From: Pseudomonadota bacterium | Lineage (GTDB): Bacteria; Pseudomonadota; Gammaproteobacteria; QQUJ01 | NCBI GenBank assembly: GCA_008501635.1 | Contig: QQUJ01000023.1 | Location: forward strand, 62,001 to 126,000 | Direction of reading: 5' to 3' | Length of the DNA: 64,000 nt | Part shown: one piece after another, positions 43,961 to 51,177 of the stretch | Numbering within the stretch: the first letter of the stretch is position 1 | How the letters are laid out: each line of letters begins with the position of its first letter | Notes under the pieces: model-generated | Databases searched by the model: none | What the model was told of the DNA's origin: nothing | The model's input: the letters and a program-made list of their open reading frames with translations, nothing else | Made by a program: the position numbers and the translations under genes

Positions 43961-44719
43961 ATGGCTGCTCGACATTTTTTAATGGCACTCCCGCTCCTGG
44001 CACTTATGATCGCAATGCCCATTGGTGCCCACGCTGATTGGAAGGGCTTTCTGCAAGATCTCAAACAGAGCCTCTCGGGGAAAGGAACGGCCAGTTCCCC
44101 GGACAGCGCGGCGATTGGCGAAAAAGAAATCGCCGCGGGCCTGCGTGAAGCGTTGCTGGTGGCTGCGAAACGAGCGACGGAACGCTTGGGTAAGGCCAAC
44201 GGTTTCCTCGATCATCCCCAGCTCCGCATCCCCATGCCGGAATCCTTGGGGAAAGTCGAAAAGCTTCTGCGCACGCTCAAACAGGATCAACTCGCCGACG
44301 AGTTCATCGCAACCATGAACCATGCCGCCGAACGCGCGGTGAGTGACGGTCTCGACATTTTCACCACTGCTATACGCGACATGAGCTGGCAGGATGCGAC
44401 CGCTATCCTGAAGGGTCCCAACGATGCGGCCACAAGCTATTTCCAGACACGCACCCGGGCTCCACTTACCGAACGCATGTTGCCTATCGTTAAAACCGCC
44501 ACCGAAACCGCGGGAGTGACACGCACCTACAAGCGCGTCATCGACAAGGCGGATTTTGTCACCCGCTATATGAAACCTGAAGAAGTGGATCTCGACGGCT
44601 ACGTCACGCAGCGCGCTTTGGATGGTTTGTTCCATGAATTGGCGTTGGAGGAACAGCGGATACGGGAGAATCCAGTGGCGCGGACATCGGAACTGTTGCG
44701 CAAGGTGTTTGGGCAGTAG
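43961..44719 (+). CDS. DUF4197 exported protein
   Basis: 252 residues starting MAARHFLMALPLLALM; another methionine at 43982 could serve. A signal peptide (LLALMIAMPIGAHA) is followed by the DUF4197 domain: LREALLVAAKRATERLGKANGFL, IPMPESLGKVEKLLRTL and WQDATAILKGPNDAATSYFQ, with YMKPEEVDLDGYVTQRALDGLF near the end. The DUF4197 family is periplasmic and of unknown function. The gene shares a divergent promoter region with the Lon-family protease. Confidence 0.87.
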   Translation: MAARHFLMALPLLALMIAMPIGAHADWKGFLQDLKQSLSGKGTASSPDSAAIGEKEIAAGLREALLVAAKRATERLGKANGFLDHPQLRIPMPESLGKVEKLLRTLKQDQLADEFIATMNHAAERAVSDGLDIFTTAIRDMSWQDATAILKGPNDAATSYFQTRTRAPLTERMLPIVKTATETAGVTRTYKRVIDKADFVTRYMKPEEVDLDGYVTQRALDGLFHELALEEQRIRENPVARTSELLRKVFGQ

Positions 44720-44784
44720 AGGATAGCTTGGCGACGATACAGCTCACGGACACATATGTTTCACTCACACAAGAGAAGCAATTT

Positions 44785-45320
44785 CTTCTGTGCGGCTGCG
44801 CCGCGGTTATTTGGTGCGGGGATTCCGTCTCCGCAGCCGGACCTCTTTTCTTTGCATGCCCAAAGAAAAGAGGCGAAAAGAAAGGGCACCCAACGGCCGC
44901 GCCGATCTTTGATCGGTTCCCTGCGTTGCTCGGTCTGTGAGGGGTTTCATCGACAGCGCATCCTTGCGCTGACGATGAAAGCTCGCCTTCCCTGGCTTCG
45001 CCCCTGCGGGCCTTGACCTCACAGCCCTCCGCTACTCGGCGCTGCCGACGGGAGGGTAAACACCCTTTTTCCCCTTCAGCGCAGCCGAGCACCGGAGCGA
45101 ACAGCGGGACGGAGCGAGCGCATGTCTGAGTGATCCCGCAGGGATCGCGAGTTCGCGAGCGCCGCTGGTCGCGGAGGCGCGCAGGGTACCCGCCAAAGGC
45201 GGGCTGCGATGTGGGGTGTCATTTCTTTTGGCTACTTTTCTTTGGGCATGCAAAGAAAAGTAGTCCGAGTTCGGGGGCGGACTCCCCGATTCAATACAAC
45301 GCGGCGCAGCCGCGCAAATC
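44785..45320. mobile_element. Long imperfect inverted-repeat element (~536 bp), non-autonomous mobile-element candidate
   Basis: The left arm at 44785-44894 and right arm at 45211-45320 are reverse complements over about 110 bases with scattered mismatches. The outermost match is GCGGCTGCGCCGCG. The core includes a perfect 26-base match beginning CTTTTCTTTGCATGCCC, itself holding an inner palindrome (CTTTTCTTT...AAAGAAAAG). The 315-base interior has no coding frame I trust; short frames here read as low-complexity and arise from the repeats. Similar CTTTGGGCATGCAAAG-containing intergenic blocks are dispersed in many gammaproteobacteria and often mis-annotated as small hypothetical genes. No transposase was seen. 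Confidence 0.75.
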
Positions 45321-45363
45321 CAACCCTAAACCTCAACCCCCAACTCCATTACACTCCCAACCC

Positions 45364-46485
45364 ATGAGTCAAAAACGCATCATCATCGTCGGCTGCGGTT
45401 TTGGGGGACTGGCAGCCGCACAGGAACTTGCCCGCCTACGGCGAGCCGATCTCGATATCACCGTATTCAATAAAACCCCGGTGCTCTACAACTATCCGAT
45501 ACTGCCGCGACTGCTGATGGGTGATATCCCCGACCGGCATCTCAATTGGCCGCTCCGGGAACTGCTCGACCACGACTGCATCCGTTTCCTGGCGCAACGC
45601 ATTGAACGCATCGACCTCGAGTCCAAACAGGTCGAAACGCAAACGCAGCGGTCGTCATTCGACTATCTGATTCTCGCGCCCGGCGGCAAGGCGATACCCA
45701 TCGAGCAGGACGATGGCTTTTGCGTCTACTACCCCAAAGCAACGCGCCATCTGCTGCGCTTGCGAGACGAGATTCGCGAACTTTGCGGTTTGCAGGCCTG
45801 TAAACCGGAGAGACAATCGCTGGTCGTGGTAGGGGGCGGCCTCACCGGAATCGAGTTTTCCATCGGTATCCGGTTGCTGTGCGACCGCCTCTGCGGGGAG
45901 CACAATATGGCCCCTCAGCGCATCGCAGTCACACTCATCGAACAGGAATCCCGCCTCGCTCCCCGGTGTCACCCACGACTTAGCGCGACACTGCTCCGCC
46001 AGCTCACACGTAGCGGTATCGAGGTGTTGACCGGACAGCGGGCAGCGCGTATAGGCCACGACCGGGTGATAAGCTCACAGGGTGAACTACCGGCACGGCG
46101 CGTGCTGTGCTGCATCGGCAGTCACACCGATTTACGATTTGCGATGCAGGGATTGCGGACAACGGCAGCTAGCCTGACGGTTACCCCAACATTGCAATTA
46201 ACAGATCACCCGCATTGTTTCGTGGTCGGCGATGCGACGGAAATCGCGGGCAATCGTTACCAGGAAACGAAAAGGGCCAGCCACGCCATGCACCAGGGGC
46301 GCGCCGTCGTGGCAAACCTCGCGCGACTCCTCGATGGAAGGCACGCCGTTCCCTATCGTGCACCGCGACATCCCACACTGGTCACACTGGGTAACGAACA
46401 AGCGACATTGGAATACGGCGGGCTCTGTTTTACCGGACGCTGGCCCGCGCACTTGAAGCATTTCCTGGAAAAACGTTACCTTTAG
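45364..46485 (+). CDS. FAD-dependent pyridine nucleotide-disulfide oxidoreductase, NDH-2-like
   Basis: 373 residues. FAD-binding IIIVGCGFGGLAAAQELAR at the N-terminus, YDYLILAPGG-type segment (FDYLILAPGGKA), NAD-binding VVVGGGLTGIEFSIG near residue 155, and FVVGDATEIAG near 285 (FAD ribityl contact). The layout and the Tyr-rich C-terminus match type II NADH dehydrogenase-like proteins, which pass electrons from NADH to quinone at the membrane face. The C-terminus (PAHLKHFLEKRYL) lacks a clear hydrophobic anchor. Members of this group can also be sulfide:quinone oxidoreductases; the redox-active cysteines of SQR were not identified, though CRQ-type cysteines (RVLCCIG) are present. Confidence 0.82.
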   Translation: MSQKRIIIVGCGFGGLAAAQELARLRRADLDITVFNKTPVLYNYPILPRLLMGDIPDRHLNWPLRELLDHDCIRFLAQRIERIDLESKQVETQTQRSSFDYLILAPGGKAIPIEQDDGFCVYYPKATRHLLRLRDEIRELCGLQACKPERQSLVVVGGGLTGIEFSIGIRLLCDRLCGEHNMAPQRIAVTLIEQESRLAPRCHPRLSATLLRQLTRSGIEVLTGQRAARIGHDRVISSQGELPARRVLCCIGSHTDLRFAMQGLRTTAASLTVTPTLQLTDHPHCFVVGDATEIAGNRYQETKRASHAMHQGRAVVANLARLLDGRHAVPYRAPRHPTLVTLGNEQATLEYGGLCFTGRWPAHLKHFLEKRYL

Positions 46486-46644
46486 GGAGCGCTTTTCAAC
46501 ACCGAAATCACCGCTCCGGGACGGCAGAATCGCTGAACACGACTCGATCAGAGGTTCCTTGGCCATGAACTGCCAAGCCGATCACAGATCCTGCCGCAGC
46601 GTTGGGTTGGGATGAAACGCGCAAGCCGCAACGGGGACCGGTTC

Positions 46645-47142
46645 ATGTTTGCAACGCGACTCCATTATCTGTTGATCTTCGGCATTCTTATGGCACTCGA
46701 AGGTTGTGCCAGTGCCGTCCGCTGGACTCCGCCAACGACCCCTCAGCAAACCGCCACCCAACCGGCGATCGTCGAGCGCACCGGTGTTCGTGTCGTGCGT
46801 ACCGCTGCCGGGCTGGTGGGAGCGCCCTATCGCTACGGCGGTGCCTCGCCGCGTGGCTTCGATTGCAGTGGCCTGGTCTACTACTCCTACCGGAGCGCCG
46901 GTGTACATGTCCCTCGCACAACCCGCGACCTCTATCGCACCGCACAACCGATCGATCTGGCGGAACTGACCCCCGGGGATCTGCTCTTTTTCTATTTCAA
47001 CGAAAAAGTGGGGCATGTCGCGATCTATTCCGGCAGCAATGAGTTTGTACATGCCCCCTCGAGTGGCAAGCATGTCACCCGCGGCTCGCTCAATGATCGA
47101 TTCTGGCGTGAACGCCTGGTCAGCGCCGGACGCCTGCTCTAG
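46645..47142 (+). CDS. NlpC/P60-family lipoprotein (peptidoglycan endopeptidase)
   Basis: About 165 residues from MFATRLHYLL behind GGGGA; an ATG at 46612 would add eleven basic residues. The lipobox is LEGC, giving an outer-membrane lipoprotein if the +2 Ala is followed normally. The catalytic Cys is in GFDCSGLVYYSYR, the His in VGHVAIYSGSNEF and the third polar residue in FVHAP. The family cleaves D-Glu-meso-DAP bonds in murein. It is compact (one domain), like Spr/MepS. The 47156 gene converges 13 bases downstream. Confidence 0.9.
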   Translation: MFATRLHYLLIFGILMALEGCASAVRWTPPTTPQQTATQPAIVERTGVRVVRTAAGLVGAPYRYGGASPRGFDCSGLVYYSYRSAGVHVPRTTRDLYRTAQPIDLAELTPGDLLFFYFNEKVGHVAIYSGSNEFVHAPSSGKHVTRGSLNDRFWRERLVSAGRLL

Positions 47143-47155
47143 AAGGCCGATCCGC

Positions 47156-47809
47156 TTACCAGCGTCGCAATGCCTCTTTGGCCGCCTCATTGGCCGGCCG
47201 CGCGACCAGACCATTGGCATTGATGGTGACTGTGTACTGCGCCTTGTCGGCCATGGGCAGATAGGTGGCACTGCCGTAAGCGGCATCGACGAACGGCAAC
47301 CACTCTTCGTAACCCTTCGCCAATTGCCACAGATCGAGACCCGCTGACGGGTTCAACGCATGGACGCTGCGCGGCGCCTCCCGTTCACGTTGCAGATCGC
47401 GGTAGCGCCCGCTGAGCCGCTCCAATCGATACAGCGGATCCAGTCCCAGCAACGTAGCCTTGCCCTGCCAGCGCAACAGACGCACATCCAGCTGCCACTC
47501 GTCGCCGCCAACCTCCCAATGCTGCACGCCGCTTTGTGGATCGATGACAGCAACCCGATAACGCTGATCGGCCAGCCGTTCAAAATTGAGATCCACCACG
47601 GCCTGTTCATGGGTGAAGCGGTTGTAGGTGTAGAGGTTGCTCGCCAACCCCAGACCGAGAGCAGCGGCGCCGGCTAACGCGGCACCCAGCGTGGTCAGGC
47701 CGCCGCCGGTGACCAAACGACGTCGAAAAACGCGCACCACTCCGCTGGCCAGCGCGACAAGACCCGCCAAACCGAGAGCGAGCAGCACCACGATGGTCAG
47801 CGGCTCCAT
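47156..47809 (-). CDS. Conserved membrane protein of unknown function
   Basis: 217 residues. Two membrane segments (about residues 5-24 and 38-56) are followed by a ~155-residue extracytoplasmic domain with VIDPQSGVQHWEVGGDEWQLDVRLLRW and ADKAQYTVTINANGLVARP. The domain is Trp- and Arg-rich with a beta-strand pattern. It looks like the family often labelled 'cation/multidrug efflux pump' by annotation pipelines, but no transport motif is present and I do not endorse that label. The ATG overlaps the yheT stop by one base (TGATG), so it is translationally coupled to the hydrolase. Confidence 0.75.
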   Translation of the reverse strand: MEPLTIVVLLALGLAGLVALASGVVRVFRRRLVTGGGLTTLGAALAGAAALGLGLASNLYTYNRFTHEQAVVDLNFERLADQRYRVAVIDPQSGVQHWEVGGDEWQLDVRLLRWQGKATLLGLDPLYRLERLSGRYRDLQREREAPRSVHALNPSAGLDLWQLAKGYEEWLPFVDAAYGSATYLPMADKAQYTVTINANGLVARPANEAAKEALRRW

Positions 47810-48819
47810 CACGCCACGCTCTCCTGTGCGAGCGACCGGTCGGGCCGCGCAGCGCGCAGCGTGTCATCCAGATAGCGGGGAATACATTCCTCCAGCCAAT
47901 AAATGGCACGCCACGGCGAATTGCCGGATACAAAACCCACATGACCCCCGTAATCGCTCACCTCAAGCTCCACGCCTGCGCCGAGTTCATCGCGCAACGG
48001 CACGACATCGGGCGTCATGAACGGATCGTCCAGGGCATGAAGAATCAGTGTGGGAACGGAAATGGTTTTCAGAAACTGACGCGAACTGGAACGTCGGTAA
48101 TAATCCTCGACGCCCGCAAATCCATGCAACGGTGCCGTCACCGCATCGTCGAAACGCCGGAAGCTGGTTAACGCCTCCACCTGCAGTGGCCCAATCGGCA
48201 ATGGCACGTTCGCCATTTTTCGTTTCAGGTTGATGCGCATTCGTCGCAACAGAACCCACTGGTAAAAACGCGAGAACCCGCGCCCCAGCCGATCGGCGAC
48301 ACGTCCCAACTGAAACGGTACCGATACCGCGACGGCGGCATTCACGGGTGCGCGATCACCCATCTCGCCCAACCACTTCAGCAGCACATTACCTCCCAGT
48401 GAATAGCCCACGACGGCCAAAGCCCGCCCCGGGTAGCGCTTGCGCATCACGCCGACCAGATGCATCAAGTCGCTGGTCTCCCCGGAATGGTAGCCGCGCG
48501 GCAGCCGATTGGGTTCGCCGCTGCAACCGCGAAAGTGCATTACCAACGCGGTGTACCCCGCATCCTGAAGTACCCGCAGCAATCCCGACGCGTAGTTCGA
48601 ATTCACCGAACCCTCCAGGCCGTGCAGAATCAGCACCACGGGACCGTCACCGCCCACCGCCCAATCCAGATCGAGGAAGTCGCCATCGGGCAGTCCCAGC
48701 CGTTCGCGCTGCAATCGCGGTCGTGGTGTACGCCGCAGACTGCTGGCCCACAGTGTCTGCGCATGGGGTCCACGCAACCACCAGGCTGGCCGAAAACGGC
48801 CCGTTTTGATCTTGCCCAT
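47809..48819 (-). CDS. yheT: YheT-family alpha/beta hydrolase
   Basis: 336 residues. N-terminus FRPAWWLRGPHAQTLWASSLRR is diagnostic of YheT. The oxyanion segment ILHGLEGSVNSNYASGL, the nucleophile elbow VVGYSLGGNVLLKWLGE, the acid in LHALDDPFMTP and the His in SDYGGHVGFVSG are all intact. It is cytoplasmic with carboxylesterase-type activity; the physiological substrate is unknown. It is followed immediately by the small membrane protein gene with a one-base overlap. The promoter region is shared with the divergent YihY gene at 48915. Confidence 0.93.
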   Translation of the reverse strand: MGKIKTGRFRPAWWLRGPHAQTLWASSLRRTPRPRLQRERLGLPDGDFLDLDWAVGGDGPVVLILHGLEGSVNSNYASGLLRVLQDAGYTALVMHFRGCSGEPNRLPRGYHSGETSDLMHLVGVMRKRYPGRALAVVGYSLGGNVLLKWLGEMGDRAPVNAAVAVSVPFQLGRVADRLGRGFSRFYQWVLLRRMRINLKRKMANVPLPIGPLQVEALTSFRRFDDAVTAPLHGFAGVEDYYRRSSSRQFLKTISVPTLILHALDDPFMTPDVVPLRDELGAGVELEVSDYGGHVGFVSGNSPWRAIYWLEECIPRYLDDTLRAARPDRSLAQESVA

Positions 48820-48914
48820 TCTGAGTATCCCTCTCCCGTCCCGCCGCCGGAATAGTCGTCCACCGCTGGGCAGCGCCGCCCGATGGCACTACCATTGCCA
48901 CAAGGAGACCGTCG

Positions 48915-50273
48915 ATGCCCTCTATCGTTCAACTCAGAGAACAACTCACGCACCTTGTCTGGCGCGATCGCCTGGCGTCGATCCCAGCGCCGCGGCGCTG
49001 GCTGGTTCAGGCGGCGCGCACGCTCTACGTGGTGGTGCGCGACATCGCCGAAGGACAACTGACGCTGCGTGCGATGAGTCTGGTCTATACCACCCTGTTG
49101 TCGCTGGTCCCGCTGCTGGCGGTCAGTTTTTCAGTGCTCAAAGGGTTTGGCGTCGAGAGCCGCATCGAGTCGCTGATGCTCAATGTACTCGAACCGATGG
49201 GCGAAAAGGGAATCGAGATTACGGAGAAAGTCATCGGATTTGTTGGCAATGTGAAGGCAGGCGTGCTCGGCGGCGTCGGCCTGATACTGCTCTTCTACAC
49301 CGTGGTTTCCCTGCTGCAAAAGATCGAGCGCGCATTCAACTACACCTGGCGCGTCAGCGATGCGCGCAGCTTCGCGCAGCGCTTCAGCGACTATCTGAGC
49401 GTCGTGGTGATCGGGCCGGTGCTGGTCTTCACGGCGGTGGGGCTTACCGCCTCGGCCATGAGCAACAGCGTCGTCGATGCCCTGCGTGCACTGCCGGTGA
49501 TGGGTATGCTCTTCGATGCGGTGGGGCGTCTGGTGCCCTACATGCTCATCGTCGCTGCCTTCACCATGATCTACATCTTCGTGCCCAACACCCGTGTGCG
49601 GCTCAAATCGGCATTGATCGGTGGCATCGTCGCCGGCATCCTCTGGCAGTCGACAGGCTGGGCCTTCGCCGCATTTATCGTCAACTCGGCCAAATACACC
49701 GCCATTTACTCCGCGTTCGCCAGCCTCGTCCTGTTCATGATCTGGCTTTATCTGGGATGGCTGATCCTGCTGATCGGTGCCAGCATCGCATTTTATCATC
49801 AGAACCCGCACCATCTGCGCCACTCACGCGAAGTGTTACGCCTGAGCAATCGCGAGCGCGAAGCACTGGCGTTGCAGGTCGGCCTGCTGGTGGGTCGCGC
49901 CTTCCATGAGGGACGCCCGCCACTGAATGAGGCCGAACTGGCCCACCGATTGGCGGCAACGGAAGATGCCGTCGGTATCATTACGCACGCGCTCTGCCAG
50001 CAGGGCTTGCTGCACGAAACCCACAGCCCCGCGGGATTGGCCCCGACACGATCGCTGGAGAACATCACGCTCATCGAACTGTACAATGCCGTGCGTGGCG
50101 AGAGCATTGCCACCGAGCGCACGGCCATGGTCGCCGACTCCAGCGTCGCGGCAGTCACCCGCGAAGTCGAGCAGGCCATTGCCGGCTCTCTGGGGGAACG
50201 CACGCTACGCGATCTGGTCCTGGAAGAGATTGAGTCCTCCGGCCGCAAACCGCTGGCGGCCGCCAACGAATGA
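48915..50273 (+). CDS. YihY/BrkB-family membrane protein with C-terminal winged-helix-like extension
   Basis: 452 residues, AAGGAGA seven bases before the ATG. There are six membrane segments between about residues 50 and 300. The family motifs are AMSLVYTTLLSLVPLLAVSF, LFYTVVSLLQKIERAFNYTW and YIFVPNTRVRLKSALIGGI. After residue 305 a soluble region of about 145 residues follows, with LNEAELAHRLAATEDAVGIITHALCQQGLL, which resembles a winged helix. YihY proteins were once called ribonuclease BN, wrongly. The role is probably envelope transport or homeostasis. The stop lies 91 bases before the FKBP gene. Confidence 0.9.
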   Translation: MPSIVQLREQLTHLVWRDRLASIPAPRRWLVQAARTLYVVVRDIAEGQLTLRAMSLVYTTLLSLVPLLAVSFSVLKGFGVESRIESLMLNVLEPMGEKGIEITEKVIGFVGNVKAGVLGGVGLILLFYTVVSLLQKIERAFNYTWRVSDARSFAQRFSDYLSVVVIGPVLVFTAVGLTASAMSNSVVDALRALPVMGMLFDAVGRLVPYMLIVAAFTMIYIFVPNTRVRLKSALIGGIVAGILWQSTGWAFAAFIVNSAKYTAIYSAFASLVLFMIWLYLGWLILLIGASIAFYHQNPHHLRHSREVLRLSNREREALALQVGLLVGRAFHEGRPPLNEAELAHRLAATEDAVGIITHALCQQGLLHETHSPAGLAPTRSLENITLIELYNAVRGESIATERTAMVADSSVAAVTREVEQAIAGSLGERTLRDLVLEEIESSGRKPLAAANE

Positions 50274-50364
50274 GGTGGCCCATGCTTTCCGCCTGTGGGA
50301 AGATGGCGGCCTTGCCAATGGCAGATGCCAAGAACACCTTTCCATTAAAACGTAAGGAGTCATC

Positions 50365-51042
50365 ATGAGATATCCCCTGCTGGGCGCCGCCCTTCTGCTG
50401 CTGGCGGCCACCCCCGCACAGGCTGCCGAGGTCACCGAACTGACCACCCAACAGCAGAAACTGGGTTACACCATCGGCCTGCAGATCGGACAGGGTCTGA
50501 AGCGCGATGGTCTCAATCTCGACGCCGATGCCCTCGCCCAAGCGGTGAAGGATGTGTACGCCGGCCGCTCTTCGCGGTTGACCGCCGAGGAACGCCAGGC
50601 GGTGTTGCAGGTGGTCCGTGAGGAGCAGAATAAGAAACAGGCCGCGGCAGCCGTGAGTGCGATGGAAACCGGGAAGAAGTTTCTGGCCGAAAACGCCAAA
50701 AAAGAGGGCGTCACCCAGACCCCCAGCGGACTGCAGTACAAGGTCATCAAGGCGGGTGCCGGTAAACAACCCACCAAGGACGATACCGTGGTGGCGCACT
50801 ATCGCGGCACCCTGATCAACGGCACCGAGTTCGACAGCTCCTTCACCCGGGGCGAACCCGCCTCCTTTCCGGTGGGGGGTGTCATCCCCGGCTGGCAGGA
50901 GGTCCTGCAACTGATGAAAGAGGGCGCGCGCTGGCAGGTCTTCATCCCCTCCGAGCTGGCCTATGCCGAACGCGGCGCGGGCGATGTCATTGGACCGAAC
51001 GAGACCCTGATCTTTGAAATCGAGCTGCTCACCGTCAAATAG
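50365..51042 (+). CDS. Periplasmic FKBP-type peptidyl-prolyl isomerase (FkpA/Mip-like)
   Basis: 225 residues with AAGGAG seven bases before the ATG. A signal peptide (LLGAALLLLAATPAQAAE) precedes an N-terminal helical dimerisation domain (about 25-110: KLGYTIGLQIGQGLKRDGLNLD) and a C-terminal FKBP domain. DTVVAHYRGTLINGTEFDSSF and GVIPGWQEVLQLMKEGARWQVFIP are characteristic, as is the PNETLIFEIELL end. It should fold periplasmic or outer-membrane proteins. A GC-rich hairpin follows the stop at once, so the transcript probably ends there. Confidence 0.95.
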   Translation: MRYPLLGAALLLLAATPAQAAEVTELTTQQQKLGYTIGLQIGQGLKRDGLNLDADALAQAVKDVYAGRSSRLTAEERQAVLQVVREEQNKKQAAAAVSAMETGKKFLAENAKKEGVTQTPSGLQYKVIKAGAGKQPTKDDTVVAHYRGTLINGTEFDSSFTRGEPASFPVGGVIPGWQEVLQLMKEGARWQVFIPSELAYAERGAGDVIGPNETLIFEIELLTVK

Positions 51043-51048
51043 CGCCAC

Positions 51049-51081
51049 GCGAGGATCGGCGGCCGCGCCGCCGATCCTCGC
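51049..51081 (+). terminator. Stem-loop after the FKBP gene
   Basis: GCGAGGATCGGCGG pairs perfectly with CCGCCGATCCTCGC around a short CCGCG loop. No T-run follows (CTTCATTG), so its termination would be weak or Rho-assisted; it may mainly protect the message. It lies seven bases from the stop codon. Confidence 0.7.
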
Positions 51082-51177
51082 CTTCATTGAGCCGATCCGC
51101 GAATTCAAGGACAATCGGGATTCCATAACAAAGCGATCCCGGAACCGGGATCTCAACACAGGCTCAACTGATTCGCC

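Noticed and set aside
44728-45253. Several short frames (60-160 codons) reading through the 44.8-45.3 kb element
   Set aside because: They are translations of the inverted-repeat arms (low-complexity, Lys/Phe-rich from the CTTTTCTTTG core) and change with the repeat, so they are not treated as genes.
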